Counted from the stretch's first letter, positions 30,487-39,502 are shown. The stretch is 64,000 nt of DNA from Shinella sp. SUS2 (GCF_001262505.1 NZ_KQ410723.1:248001-312000), one strand, 5' to 3'. The notes: a model not told the origin generated them from the sequence alone. Made by a program: numbers and translations.

Positions 30487-31368
30487 TCAATTGTAGTGCA
30501 CGCGCCGCTCGATGAAGCGGAACTGGAAGATGGTGAGCACGAAGACGACGATCATCAGGATGACGGACTGGGCGGAGGAACCGCCGAGGTCGTTGCCGCG
30601 GAAGCCGTCCATGTAAACCTTGTAGACCAGCGTGATCGGGTTGTTGGCGGCCTTGTCCTTCACCATCACGTCGATGACGCCGAAGGTGTCGAAGAGGGCG
30701 TAGGTCATGTTGATGATGAGCAGGAAGAAGGCAGTGGGCGCGAGCAGCGGCAGCGTCATCGTCCAGAAGCGCCGGACGCCGGAGCGGCAGTCGATGGCGG
30801 CCGCCTCGCGCACGGAGGCCGGAATGCTCTGGAGCCCCGAGAGGATGAAGATGAAATTGTAGGGGATCTGCTTCCACACCGACACGATGATCATGGCAAT
30901 GGCGGTATCGTTGTAATTGAGGCCGACCTTCATGTCCCAGCCGAAAAGGGCGGCGAATTTCACCAGAGGGCCGATATGCTGGTCGAAGAACATCATGCCC
31001 ATCAGGCCCGCGACCGGCGGGGCGATGGCGTAGACCCAGATCAGCAGCGTCTTGTAGGTCGCGCTTCCCTTCAGCACCGCATCCGCCTTGACGGCGAGCA
31101 GCATGCCGATCCCGAGCGACAGGAAGGTGACGAGCGCGGTGAAGACCACGGTGAAGCGGGCGATCGACTGGTACTGCGGGGAACCGAGCGCATCCGAATA
31201 GTTCGCCAGGCCGACGAAGGTGGAGCCGAAGCCGAAGGGATCCTCGAGATAGAAGGACGACTGGATCGCCTGGACGGACGGCCAGTAGAAGAAAACGAAG
31301 ATGATCGCCATCTGCGGCGCGATAAAGAGATAGGGCAGGTAGGGCGACGAGAACTGGACGCGCTTCAT
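30487..31368 (-). CDS. ugpA: Glycerol-3-phosphate ABC transporter permease UgpA
   Basis: This 293-residue permease starts MKRVQFSSPYLPYLFIAPQ, the R-V-x-F opening of UgpA proteins. It has six hydrophobic spans and the EAA motif (IPASVREAAAIDCRSGVRRFWTMTLPLL). It forms a heterodimer with UgpE. The gap to ugpB (about 170 bp) is filled by palindromic repeats that may lower expression of the permeases relative to the binding protein. Confidence 0.93.
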   Translation of the reverse strand: MKRVQFSSPYLPYLFIAPQMAIIFVFFYWPSVQAIQSSFYLEDPFGFGSTFVGLANYSDALGSPQYQSIARFTVVFTALVTFLSLGIGMLLAVKADAVLKGSATYKTLLIWVYAIAPPVAGLMGMMFFDQHIGPLVKFAALFGWDMKVGLNYNDTAIAMIIVSVWKQIPYNFIFILSGLQSIPASVREAAAIDCRSGVRRFWTMTLPLLAPTAFFLLIINMTYALFDTFGVIDVMVKDKAANNPITLVYKVYMDGFRGNDLGGSSAQSVILMIVVFVLTIFQFRFIERRVHYN

Positions 31369-31409
31369 GTCGTGGCCTTTGAAAGAGCGGAGGCGGCGGG
31401 CGACTGCCC

Positions 31410-31530
31410 CTCACCCCAACCCTCTCCCTAGCCAAGCGGGGAGAGGGGGAGGAAACGCCGCGGCTTGGTCCCTTCTCCCCGCCTGCGGGGAGAAGGTGGC
31501 CGGCAGGCCGGATGAGGGGCCGGCCGGAGC
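31410..31530. repeat. Tandem rhizobial palindromes between ugpB and ugpA
   Basis: Two hairpins stand side by side: CCCTCTCCC ... GGGGAGAGGG (about 31420-31447) and a perfect 12 bp stem CCTTCTCCCCGC / GCGGGGAGAAGG (31471-31496). The second is followed by the GGCAGGCCGGATGAGGGGCC tail that usually accompanies this element in rhizobial genomes. Inside an operon, between the binding-protein gene and the permease genes, it can stabilise the ugpB transcript, as REP elements do in enteric bacteria. Confidence 0.8.
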
Positions 31531-31539
31531 TGAACCCTA

Positions 31540-32838
31540 TCAGCCGGCGGTCTTGGCAAAGCGGGCGAGCAGGTCGTTCGCCTCGGTCTCGATCGTCTTC
31601 AGGGCGTCTTCGACCGACGTTTCGCCGGCGAAGATACGACCGTATTCACGCTCCATGATCTCGCGGATCTGCGGGTAGAAGCCGAGGCGGTAGCCCTTCG
31701 ACCAGTCGCCCGAGGGCAGCATGAGCTGCTTGATGCCGACTTCGGCGACCGGGGTCTTTTCATAGTAGCCTTCGGACTTCGCCAGCTCGTAGGCGGCCTT
31801 GGTGATGGCGACGTAGCCGGTGGCCTGGTGGTAGAACTTCTGCACTTCCGGCGAGGTCAGGAACTGGAAGAAATCGGCCGTGCACTTGTTCTCTTCGTCC
31901 GACTTGCCAGACATGGCAAACAGCGCAGCACCGCCGATGAAGGAGTTGGTGCCGGCGCCCTCGACGCTCTGCCAATAGGGCAGGAAGGTCGCGGTGAACG
32001 GCTTCTGCGCGGTCTTCGTCAGGCCACCGAAGGAACCCGAAGAGCCGATCCAGAAGGCGGCCTTGCCCTCTTCGAAAAGCTTCTGGTTGTCGTTCCAGCC
32101 GGCGCCGTAGTAGCCGAAGTAACCCTCGTCGGCCCAGGACTTCAGCTTGGTGAACATCATGACGAGGTTCGGGTCCGTCATGTTGATCTTGGTGTCAACG
32201 ACCGAGTCGTAGCCGTTGTTGTTCGTTGCGAACTGGATGTTGTGGCGCGAGAAGAAGTTTTCGGTGAACTGCCAGGTCAGCTGCGACTGGACGAGCGGCA
32301 GGTAGCCGGCCTCCTTCAGCTTCGGCGCGATCGCCTCGAACTCTTCCCAGGTCTTCGGCGCTTCCACACCGACCTTTTCCAGGGCTTCGGTGTTCACGTA
32401 CATGATCGGCGCTGAAGAGTTGAACGGCATGCCGACGAACTTGCCATCCGGCGCAGCGTAGAAATAGCGCACGCCCTCGATGAAGGCTTCGCGGTCGAAC
32501 TTGTGGCCGGCGCCGGTGATCAGGTCTTCGGCCGGGATGACGGCGTTCGGAGCGTTGATGATCGTCGCCGCGCCGGCGTCGAAGACCTGCAGGATGTTCG
32601 GCTGCTCGCCCGAGCGGAAGGCGGCGATGCCGGAAGCGAGCGCTTCCTCATAGGTGCCCTTCGAAACCGGCGTCAGCGCGCAGGCCGACTGGGCCTCGTT
32701 GAACTTCTTGGCAACTTCATTGATGACTTCGCCGTTGCGACCGGCCATGCCGTGCCACCAGGTGATGTTGGTGGCGGCCATCGACGCCGAGGCGGAAAAC
32801 GCGAGTGCGAAACCTGCGAGGGAAAGCGGCTTGAACAT
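31540..32838 (-). CDS. ugpB: Glycerol-3-phosphate-binding periplasmic protein UgpB
   Basis: This 432-residue substrate-binding protein has a Sec signal peptide (residues 1-21, cleavage after A-S-M-A-A). The mature N-terminus TNITWWHGMAGRNGEVINEVAKKFNEAQ is the hallmark of UgpB. An aromatic-rich ligand pocket follows (YGAGWNDNQK; FWIGSSGSFGG). GAGGAG precedes the ATG at 32838. It is the first gene of the operon, with a four-repeat Pho box 53-92 bp upstream, so phosphate starvation should induce it. Confidence 0.94.
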   Translation of the reverse strand: MFKPLSLAGFALAFSASASMAATNITWWHGMAGRNGEVINEVAKKFNEAQSACALTPVSKGTYEEALASGIAAFRSGEQPNILQVFDAGAATIINAPNAVIPAEDLITGAGHKFDREAFIEGVRYFYAAPDGKFVGMPFNSSAPIMYVNTEALEKVGVEAPKTWEEFEAIAPKLKEAGYLPLVQSQLTWQFTENFFSRHNIQFATNNNGYDSVVDTKINMTDPNLVMMFTKLKSWADEGYFGYYGAGWNDNQKLFEEGKAAFWIGSSGSFGGLTKTAQKPFTATFLPYWQSVEGAGTNSFIGGAALFAMSGKSDEENKCTADFFQFLTSPEVQKFYHQATGYVAITKAAYELAKSEGYYEKTPVAEVGIKQLMLPSGDWSKGYRLGFYPQIREIMEREYGRIFAGETSVEDALKTIETEANDLLARFAKTAG

Positions 32839-32890
32839 GGGTTGCTCCTCTTCACCGGATTTGGTGTGAGGGGTGCACTAAGGGGCCACC

Positions 32891-32930
32891 GTGACGGGCG
32901 CGTTACAGTTTCGTGTCAGTTTCGTTACAT
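32891..32930 (-). promoter_or_regulatory. PhoB-type Pho box array upstream of ugpB
   Basis: On the minus strand four 7-mers are spaced exactly 11 bp apart with 4 bp spacers: ATGTAAC-GAAA-CTGACAC-GAAA-CTGTAAC-GCGC-CCGTCAC. The pattern CTGTNAC-N4-CTGTNAC with 11 bp period is the PhoB recognition signature. The central pair is the best matched. It ends 53 bp before the ugpB start codon, and the array sits between the yraN stop codon and ugpB. Confidence 0.87.
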
Positions 32931-32941
32931 TTTCCTTTTGA

Positions 32942-33310
32942 TCAAAACGCATCCGGCAGATGCCGGGGAAGCCGCCAGGGGCGTACGGCGACGATGTCAT
33001 ATCTGAGGGAAAGGCGGTGGCCGTCGGGTTGCTGCGACAACCAGATTTCACTTGCCGCACGGATGCGCCGCTGCGCGGTTCCTGTGACGGCAAAGACAGC
33101 GCTGTCGACATCACGGCGGGCCTTCACCTCGACACAGACGACCAGATCGCCCCGTCGCGCGATGATGTCGATTTCGCCGAGCTTCGTGCGGTAGCGGATC
33201 GCACGGATGCGAAAACCCCTGGCGACAAGGTAGAGCGCGGCAATGTATTCGGAGACGTGCCCGCGGCGAAAGGCCTTCAGCCGGCCCGGATCCGCCGGCC
33301 TATTGCCCAT
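32942..33310 (-). CDS. YraN (UPF0102) family nuclease-fold protein
   Basis: A 122-residue protein with the Holliday-junction-resolvase-like fold of UPF0102. The segments [45 protein letters not shown] (with the E-I-D and E-V-K metal-site pattern) and the terminal [10 protein letters not shown] are present. Its function is not established in any organism I know of. It starts 11 bp inside the end of rsmI, so translation is coupled. Confidence 0.9.
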   Translation of the reverse strand: MGNRPADPGRLKAFRRGHVSEYIAALYLVARGFRIRAIRYRTKLGEIDIIARRGDLVVCVEVKARRDVDSAVFAVTGTAQRRIRAASEIWLSQQPDGHRLSLRYDIVAVRPWRLPRHLPDAF

Positions 33311-34226
33311 CGCCGCCCTTCAGGTCGATGAGGCGCTGGTAGAGATCGCGCCGCGGCACGCCGGTCTGCCGCGCGGCCTCGGTCGCCGCCTTGCCGGCCG
33401 GCATGTCCCTGACGAGCGCGGCAAGCAACCGGTCGACATCCTCCGCCTCCGGTGCGGCGGCCTCACCGGGCGGGCCGATGACGAAGACGATCTCGCCCTT
33501 GACGGTGTGGCCGTCGCCGTAAAATACCGAAAGCTCGCCGAGCGTTCCGCGGCGAAACTCCTCGAAGGTCTTGGTCAGTTCACGACAGACGCAGGCCGCC
33601 CGCCCCTCCCCGAGCACCTCGGCCGCCGCCGCCACCGTCGCGGCGATGCGATGCGGGGATTCGAAGAACAGCAACGTCGCCGGCACGCCGGCAAGCTCGG
33701 CCAGACGATCCCGCCGCGCCTTGTCCTTGGACGGCAGGAAGCCGGCAAAGAAGAAGGCCTCGTTGGAGAGGCCCGAGCCGACGAGCGCAGCAAGCGGGGC
33801 GGAGGCGCCGGGAATGGGCACGACGCGGTGGCCCGCAGCAATGGCGAGCAATGCCAGCCGGTATCCGGGATCGGAAACAAGCGGCGTGCCGGCATCGGAG
33901 ACGAGAGCAACGGATTTGCCTTGCTCCAGCGCGGCGATGAGGCGTGGACCCGCCTCGTCTGCATTGTGCTCGTGATAGGCGTAAGGCCGGTTTACAATGC
34001 CGTAGCGGTCGAGCAGGACGCGGGTGACGCGGGTGTCCTCACAGGCTAGCACATCAGCGCCCGCCAGGGTCTCGAGCGCCCGCAGCGTGATATCGGAGAG
34101 GTTGCCGATCGGCGTCGCGACGAGATAAAGCGCCGGCTCCAGCGGCCGGGTGGGTATCACGGCATTGTGCAGGCGAAAGGTCTTCGCGCCTCCGCTACCG
34201 CCGTTTGCCGCATCGTCATCCCGCAT
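33300..34226 (-). CDS. rsmI: 16S rRNA (cytidine-2'-O)-methyltransferase RsmI
   Basis: This 308-residue tetrapyrrole-methylase-fold enzyme methylates the ribose of C1402 in 16S rRNA using SAM. The opening [22 protein letters not shown], the [12 protein letters not shown] segment, [13 protein letters not shown] and FESPHRI are all typical. The extra N-terminal 25 residues are low-complexity and common in rhizobial RsmI. Paired with yraN. Confidence 0.95.
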   Translation of the reverse strand: MRDDDAANGGSGGAKTFRLHNAVIPTRPLEPALYLVATPIGNLSDITLRALETLAGADVLACEDTRVTRVLLDRYGIVNRPYAYHEHNADEAGPRLIAALEQGKSVALVSDAGTPLVSDPGYRLALLAIAAGHRVVPIPGASAPLAALVGSGLSNEAFFFAGFLPSKDKARRDRLAELAGVPATLLFFESPHRIAATVAAAAEVLGEGRAACVCRELTKTFEEFRRGTLGELSVFYGDGHTVKGEIVFVIGPPGEAAAPEAEDVDRLLAALVRDMPAGKAATEAARQTGVPRRDLYQRLIDLKGGDGQ

Positions 34227-34460
34227 CGCCCGTCGCCTTTCCAGCCGCTGGGCGGCCGCCTGTCCTCATCCTTATGGGCGAGCGGACAGGCCCTCGCAAG
34301 GTCCGGGCGTTGACTATCCTGTGTCCTCTGCCGTTAGCACTTGCAAAGTTCCGCATGTTTCTGCCATTTTGCCCGTCCACATCGTCCGGCGCCCGCCGGG
34401 ATTTCAAGGCAATGCCGCGCCGGCCTCCGGCGTGCTAGCGGTCGAAAGCGGTACAGTTCC

Positions 34461-35579
34461 ATGCGCATTACTCTCGAGCGGTCCAATCTTCTGAAGTCGC
34501 TGAACCACGTCCATCGCGTGGTCGAACGGCGCAACACGATCCCGATCCTCTCGAACGTGCTGCTGCGTGCGGACGGCGCGAGCCTCGACATGAAAGCGAC
34601 CGACCTCGACCTCGAAATCACCGAAGCGACGCCTGCCCAGATCGAGCAGGCCGGCGCGACGACCGTTCCCGCACACCTGCTGTACGACATCGTGCGCAAG
34701 CTCTCGGACGGTTCGGAAGTGCTGCTCGCCACCAGCACCGACGGTTCCTCGATGACGGTCACCTCGGGCCGTTCGAAATTCTCGCTGCAGTGCCTGCCAC
34801 AGTCCGATTTCCCGGATCTCACCGCCGGCAGCTTCTCGCACACGTTCCGCCTGAAGGCGACGGACCTCAAGATGTTGATCGATCGCACCCAGTTCGCGAT
34901 CTCGACGGAGGAGACCCGCTACTACCTCAACGGCATCTTCATCCACACGATCGAAAGCAACGGCCAGCTCAAGCTGCGCGCCGTCGCCACCGACGGCCAC
35001 CGCCTTGCCCGCGCCGACGTGGAAGCGCCCTCGGGTTCCGAGGGCATGCCCGGCATCATCATCCCGCGCAAGACGGTCGGGGAACTGCAGAAGCTGGTCG
35101 ACAACCCGGAGCTGACCGTGACCGTCGAGGTCTCGGACGCGAAGATCCGCTTCACCATCGGCTCGATCGTTTTGACCTCCAAGCTGATCGACGGCACCTT
35201 CCCGGATTACCAGCGCGTGATCCCGACCAACAACGACAAGGAGCTGAAGATCGACTGCCAGTCCTTCGCCCAGGCCGTCGACCGCGTCTCCACCATCTCT
35301 TCCGAGCGCGGCCGCGCCGTCAAGCTGGCGCTTGGCGAGGGCCAGCTGACGCTGACCGTCAACAACCCGGATTCGGGCAGCGCGACGGAAGAACTGCCGG
35401 TCGGGTATGACAGCGATCCGCTCGAAATCGGCTTCAACGCAAAATACCTTCTCGATATCACGTCGCAGCTTTCCGGCACGGAAGCCGTGTTCATGCTGGC
35501 CGATCCCGGTTCGCCGACGCTGGTGCGCGATCTCGCCGGTGACGACGCGCTCTACGTGCTCATGCCGATGCGCGTATAG
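34461..35579 (+). CDS. dnaN: DNA polymerase III beta subunit (sliding clamp)
   Basis: This 372-residue ring subunit tethers polymerase III to DNA. The start MRITLERSNLLKSLNHVHRVVERRNTIPILSNVLL is characteristic, with the standard three-domain length and the terminal ...ALYVLMPMRV that forms part of the peptide-binding cleft. It is about 33 kb from dnaA rather than adjacent as in E. coli, which is normal for Rhizobiales. A TTGACT at 34310 could be a -35 element, but I see no good -10. A Rho-independent terminator follows. Confidence 0.97.
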   Translation: MRITLERSNLLKSLNHVHRVVERRNTIPILSNVLLRADGASLDMKATDLDLEITEATPAQIEQAGATTVPAHLLYDIVRKLSDGSEVLLATSTDGSSMTVTSGRSKFSLQCLPQSDFPDLTAGSFSHTFRLKATDLKMLIDRTQFAISTEETRYYLNGIFIHTIESNGQLKLRAVATDGHRLARADVEAPSGSEGMPGIIIPRKTVGELQKLVDNPELTVTVEVSDAKIRFTIGSIVLTSKLIDGTFPDYQRVIPTNNDKELKIDCQSFAQAVDRVSTISSERGRAVKLALGEGQLTLTVNNPDSGSATEELPVGYDSDPLEIGFNAKYLLDITSQLSGTEAVFMLADPGSPTLVRDLAGDDALYVLMPMRV

Positions 35580-35606
35580 GCCTCCCGTATCGGGGAAACT
35601 GTTCTG

Positions 35607-35638
35607 GAACCCGCCGGCCCGCCGGCGGGTTCTTTTTT
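35607..35638 (+). terminator. Rho-independent terminator of dnaN
   Basis: A 12 bp stem GAACCCGCCGGC / GCCGGCGGGTTC around a tight loop, followed by a TTTTTT run. It lies 28 bp after the dnaN stop. Confidence 0.9.
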
Positions 35639-35792
35639 AGGAAGTGCTTTCGCCGGCAGGGGAAACTTGCGGGCGGCGGCGCAATCAGACTTGTTTTTGA
35701 CGCAAACCGCGTCACATATTTGGCATGGCCGAATGAAGCGGACGGGAATGAAGCCTGCCGCCGGCCGGAAGCGTACCATGAAGGGGGATGGC

Positions 35793-36395
35793 ATGACGTT
35801 GCGTGTGAAGGTCAAGGAACGGCTCGGCAAGAAATTCGACGACGAGATCCGCTTCTTCAAGGGCTGGATGAGCAATACGCGGGCCGTCGGCTCGATCATC
35901 CCCACCTCCTCGATCACCGCGCGCCGCATGGCGAGCGTCGTCAATCCTGCTTCCGGCCTTCCCGTGCTGGAGCTCGGTCCGGGCACCGGCGTCATCACCA
36001 AGGCGATCCTCGAGACCGGCCTTGCGCCGGAAAAGCTGACCTCGGTCGAATTCTCCACGGATTTCTACAACCACCTTGTCGCCCGTTTCGACGGCGTCAA
36101 TTTCATCAACGGCGATGCCTTCGACCTCGACAAGACGCTTGGCGACCTCCGCGATGCCACCTTCGACAGCGTCGTCTCCGCCGTGCCGCTGCTCAATTTC
36201 CCGATGCACAAGCGCGTGTCGCTGATCGAGGACCTGCTCTCCCGCATTCCGGCCGGACGCCCCGTCGTGCAGATCTCCTACGGCCCGCTCTCCCCCGTCG
36301 TCGCCATGCCGGATCGCTACCAGATCACCCATCTCGATTTCGTCGTGCGCAACATTCCGCCGGCGCAGCTCTGGACCTACCGCCGCACCCATTGA
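35793..36395 (+). CDS. pmtA: Phosphatidylethanolamine N-methyltransferase PmtA (Sinorhizobium/Rhodobacter type)
   Basis: This 200-residue SAM-dependent soluble-fold enzyme methylates phosphatidylethanolamine stepwise to phosphatidylcholine, a lipid important for rhizobial membranes and host interaction. The sequence KERLGKKFDDEIRFFKGWMSN, PTSSITARRMAS, the SAM motif VLELGPGTGVITKAIL and the ending IPPAQLWTYRR match the rhizobial PmtA I remember. GGGGGAT lies about 6 nt before the ATG at 35793; in-frame ATGs upstream lack such a site. The downstream phosphatase-like gene begins 9 bp after its stop. Confidence 0.93.
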   Translation: MTLRVKVKERLGKKFDDEIRFFKGWMSNTRAVGSIIPTSSITARRMASVVNPASGLPVLELGPGTGVITKAILETGLAPEKLTSVEFSTDFYNHLVARFDGVNFINGDAFDLDKTLGDLRDATFDSVVSAVPLLNFPMHKRVSLIEDLLSRIPAGRPVVQISYGPLSPVVAMPDRYQITHLDFVVRNIPPAQLWTYRRTH

Positions 36396-36404
36396 GGGGC
36401 GGCA

Positions 36405-36986
36405 ATGTTCGCGCTCTACATCACCCATCCGCAGGTCGCCATCGACCCGGCCGTGCCGGTGCCCGACTGGGGCTTGTCCGAGCGCGGCCGCGAGCGAGCG
36501 CTGCTCGCAGCCTCCGCCGGCTGGGCGCGACAGATCGGCCGCTTCGTGGCAAGCGGCGAGCGCAAGGCGATCGAGACGGCGGAGATTCTTGCCGGCGGCC
36601 ACCTTGCCATCGAGACCGACCACGCCATGGGCGAGAACGACCGTTCCGCCACAGGCTACCTCACGCCCGATGCCTTCGAAGCGGCGGCAGACGCGTTCTT
36701 CGCCCATCCAGAGACGAGTTTTCGCGGCTGGGAGCGCGCGGTGGATGCGCAGGCGCGCATCGTTGGCGCCATCGAGCGCGCGCTGGCTGGGCATGATCAG
36801 AACGTTCCCATCGCCTTTGTCGGCCATGGCGGCGTCGGCACGCTGCTGAAATGCCACCTCAAAGGCACACCCATCCGCCGGGATGGCGACCAGCCGGCAG
36901 GCGGCGGCAATCTTTTCGCATTCCGGCTTGCGGACCGGGCCGTCGCATGCGAGTGGACGCCAATGGAATCTTGGAAAGGGTTTTGA
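36405..36986 (+). CDS. Histidine phosphatase superfamily protein with an altered RHG motif
   Basis: This 193-residue protein has the phosphoglycerate-mutase-like fold. The opening is [11 protein letters not shown], where the usual catalytic triplet R-H-G is T-H-P: the phospho-accepting His is kept but the phosphate-binding Arg is not. The other elements are present: [23 protein letters not shown] and the second catalytic His region [14 protein letters not shown]. It is sandwiched between pmtA and pyrF, with 2 bp to the pyrF start. Activity is uncertain because of the missing Arg. Confidence 0.8.
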   Translation: MFALYITHPQVAIDPAVPVPDWGLSERGRERALLAASAGWARQIGRFVASGERKAIETAEILAGGHLAIETDHAMGENDRSATGYLTPDAFEAAADAFFAHPETSFRGWERAVDAQARIVGAIERALAGHDQNVPIAFVGHGGVGTLLKCHLKGTPIRRDGDQPAGGGNLFAFRLADRAVACEWTPMESWKGF

Positions 36987-36988
36987 CC

Positions 36989-37687
36989 ATGTCCGCGCGC
37001 GACCGCCTGATCGTTGGCCTCGATGTTCCGACCATCGCGGAGGCGGAAAAGGTGGTCCGGACACTCGGCAGCACCACCCTGTTCTACAAGATCGGATACC
37101 AGCTCGTCTTCGCCGGCGGCCTGGAATTCGCCCGCGACCTCGCCAAGGACGGCAAGAAGGTCTTCCTCGACATGAAGCTGCTCGACATCGACAACACGGT
37201 GGCCAAGGGCGTCGAGAACATCGTGAAGATGGGCATGTCCATGCTGACGCTGCACGCCTATCCGAAGGCTATGGCCGCCGCCGTTTCCGCGGCGAAGGGT
37301 TCCGACCTCTGCCTCCTCGGCGTCACGGTGTTGACCTCGATGGACGCCAAGGACGTCATCGATGCCGGCTACGAATACGATCCGCATACGCTGGTGCTGC
37401 GCCGCGCCGAACAGGCCCGCATCGCCGGCATGGGCGGCATTGTCTGTTCTGCGGAAGAGTCCAAAGCCGTGCGCAAGATCGTCGGCCCGGACATGGCGAT
37501 CGTCACCCCCGGCATCCGCCCGGCGGGGGCCGATCTGGGCGACCAGAAGCGCGTCATGACGCCTTCCGATGCGCTGAAGGCCGGCTCCAGCCATCTCGTC
37601 GTCGCCCGTCCGATCGTCAACGCGGTCGATCCGCTCGCCGCAGCCAAGGCGATCCTTGCCGAAATGGACGGCGCGCTCACAGCATAA
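36989..37687 (+). CDS. pyrF: Orotidine 5'-phosphate decarboxylase
   Basis: This enzyme carries out the last step of de novo UMP synthesis. Its 232 residues have the TIM-barrel motifs of group [28 protein letters not shown], the catalytic [13 protein letters not shown] (Lys-x-x-Asp-x-x-x-Asp tetrad), and VTPGIRP near the end. The ATG at 36989 is 2 bp after the preceding stop and has AAAGGG at a reasonable distance, so it is probably coupled. Confidence 0.96.
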   Translation: MSARDRLIVGLDVPTIAEAEKVVRTLGSTTLFYKIGYQLVFAGGLEFARDLAKDGKKVFLDMKLLDIDNTVAKGVENIVKMGMSMLTLHAYPKAMAAAVSAAKGSDLCLLGVTVLTSMDAKDVIDAGYEYDPHTLVLRRAEQARIAGMGGIVCSAEESKAVRKIVGPDMAIVTPGIRPAGADLGDQKRVMTPSDALKAGSSHLVVARPIVNAVDPLAAAKAILAEMDGALTA

Positions 37688-37708
37688 ACACCAAAGAGGG
37701 AGAGAGAC

Positions 37709-37996
37709 ATGCCCAAGGGCTACTGGATCGCACAGGTCGACGTGCGCGACACCGAGCGCTACAAGGACTACGTTGCCGCCGCCAAGCCGGCCTTCGAAAA
37801 ATACGGCGCGAATTTCATTGCCCGCGGCGGCGCCTTCGAACGGCTGGAAGGTCGCGTGCGTGCGCGCAACGTGATCATCGAGTTCCCCTCGCTGCAGGCG
37901 GCCGTCGACTGCTACAATTCGCCGGAATACCAGATCGCCGCGGCCATCCGCCAGGAAGTGGCGGATGCGGAAATGGTGGTTGTCGAAGGCTTTTGA
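37709..37996 (+). CDS. DUF1330 family protein (95 aa)
   Basis: A small ferredoxin-like alpha/beta protein. It starts MPKGYWIAQVDVRDTERYKDYVAAAKPAFEKYGANFIARGG, with the family ending IIEFPSLQAAVDCYNSPEYQIA. Its function is unknown in the family. GGGAGAGAGAC before the ATG is a strong ribosome site. It follows pyrF by 21 bp, probably in the same operon. Confidence 0.88.
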   Translation: MPKGYWIAQVDVRDTERYKDYVAAAKPAFEKYGANFIARGGAFERLEGRVRARNVIIEFPSLQAAVDCYNSPEYQIAAAIRQEVADAEMVVVEGF

Positions 37997-38116
37997 GCCG
38001 ACCGATCCAGACCGCGGAAAAACCCGGCGCTAGAGACGCTTCGCCGCGCTTCACCTTGCGAACGGTTTGGGCTATGTAGGCGCTACCTACCTACAATGTT
38101 CTTCAGGAGCAGCCTC

Positions 38117-39097
38117 ATGACCTTGTCCAACCTTCCGCCGCTCGTCACCGTTTTCGGCGGCTCGGGCTTCGTCGGACGTCATGTGGTGCGCGCGCTGGCG
38201 CGTCGCGGCTACCGCATCCGCGTCGCCGTGCGCCGGCCGGATCTCGCCGGCTTCCTCCAGCCTATCGGCGGCGTCGGCCAGATCTCCTTCGTGCAGGCGA
38301 ACCTGCGCTATCGCCAGTCGGTCGATCGCGCCGTCGAAGGCTCCGACCACGTCATCAACTGCGTCGGCATCCTCTTCGAGAGCGGCCGCAACAACTTTGA
38401 CGCCGTGCAGGATTTTGGCGCCCGCGGCGTCGCCGAGGCGACCCGCGCCATCGGCGCCAAGCTGACGCACATTTCCGCGATCGGCGCCGACGAGGCTTCC
38501 GGCTCGTCCTATGCCCGCACCAAGGCCCGCGGCGAAGCGGCGGTTCTGCGCACCGTTCCCGACGCCGTCATCCTGCGCCCCTCCATCGTCTTTGGCCCGG
38601 AAGACGGCTTCTTCAACAAGTTCGCCACCATGGCGCGCTATGCACCCGTCCTGCCGCTGATCGGCGGCGGCCATACGAAGTTCCAGCCGGTCTATGTCGC
38701 CGACGTCGCGGAAGCCGTCGCCCGCTCGGTGGACGGCACGATCGAGCGCGGCCGCGTCTACGAACTCGGTGGCCCGGAAGTGCTGACCTTCCGCCAGTGT
38801 CTCGAGCTGATGCTGCGCATCGTCGACCGCAAGAACCCGCTCGTCTCGCTGCCCTTCGGCATCGCCTCGCTGATGGGCTCCGTCGCGTCGCTGGTGCCCT
38901 TCATCAAGCCGCCGCTGACGGCCGACCAGGTGACGCTGCTGCGGTCCGACAACATCGTCTCGGATGCGGCCCGCAATGAAGGCCGCACGCTGGAAGCGAT
39001 CGGCATCGAGCCCATTCTTGCCGAAGCGATCCTGCCGAGCTACCTCGTGCGCTACCGCCCGCAGGGCCAGTTCACGCGGATCGACCGTACGGCCTGA
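38117..39097 (+). CDS. NDUFA9-like NAD(P)H-binding protein (complex I-associated family)
   Basis: This 326-residue atypical short-chain dehydrogenase has the Rossmann loop VFGGSGFVGRHVVRAL near residue 11 and typical segments INCVGILFE, KLTHISAIGAD, ILRPSIVFGPEDGFFNKFA and the FQPVYVADVAEAV motif. Homologues include the mitochondrial complex I subunit NDUFA9 and alphaproteobacterial relatives. CAGGAG lies before the ATG at 38117; an upstream in-frame ATG at 38096 lacks a site. It is monocistronic, with a hairpin terminator candidate downstream. Confidence 0.88.
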   Translation: MTLSNLPPLVTVFGGSGFVGRHVVRALARRGYRIRVAVRRPDLAGFLQPIGGVGQISFVQANLRYRQSVDRAVEGSDHVINCVGILFESGRNNFDAVQDFGARGVAEATRAIGAKLTHISAIGADEASGSSYARTKARGEAAVLRTVPDAVILRPSIVFGPEDGFFNKFATMARYAPVLPLIGGGHTKFQPVYVADVAEAVARSVDGTIERGRVYELGGPEVLTFRQCLELMLRIVDRKNPLVSLPFGIASLMGSVASLVPFIKPPLTADQVTLLRSDNIVSDAARNEGRTLEAIGIEPILAEAILPSYLVRYRPQGQFTRIDRTA

Positions 39098-39117
39098 GCC
39101 ATTTTTCGTGAACGAAG

Positions 39118-39161
39118 CCGGCCGCCGCAGGGGCTTTCCCGCGGCGGCCGGTCGCGTTTTG
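39118..39161 (+). terminator. Strong hairpin after the NDUFA9-like gene
   Basis: An 11 bp perfect stem CCGGCCGCCGC / GCGGCGGCCGG (39118-39128 with 39141-39151) is followed by GTCGCGTTTT. It lies about 20 bp past the stop codon; a plausible Rho-independent terminator with a short T-run. Confidence 0.65.
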
Positions 39162-39348
39162 TGAAAGCGCTTTGGGCTGGCTGTTGCACTTATGCAGCGG
39201 TTAAAAAAATCGCTGCGGCATTTACGCGCGATTCAGCATGTCGCGATATTGATTGTCTTCGGGCCAGCGAATAAACACCGCCCCCGTCGCGTCGTACTGA
39301 TGACAGTTCTGCGGCGTATTTTCAGGACTTTGAGAGGCTTTCGGCGCA

Positions 39349-39498
39349 ATGGGCAAGGCAATTGCAATCTTCTTCGGATTTTCGGCTCTGATCATCGTGG
39401 CCGGATCCTTTGCCGCGCCGTCGACGGTCTCCGCCGGCAAGCATGGCTGTTCGCCGGCCTACGGCGTCGATCCCTGCACGACCGCCTCGGTCAAGTAA
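39349..39498 (+). CDS. Small secreted protein of unknown function (49 aa)
   Basis: This short frame was found by hand. It encodes a 49-residue peptide with a hydrophobic signal sequence (MGKAIAIFFGFSALIIVAGS) and a short tail with two cysteines (KHGCSPAYGVDPCTT). A GAGAGG stretch lies about 12 nt upstream, a weak ribosome site. It is not a family I recognise. The signal-peptide pattern, a long dedicated upstream gap (about 250 bp) and the hairpin after the stop (39503-39522) favour a real gene. Confidence 0.5.
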   Translation: MGKAIAIFFGFSALIIVAGSFAAPSTVSAGKHGCSPAYGVDPCTTASVK

Positions 39499-39502
39499 GG
39501 CC

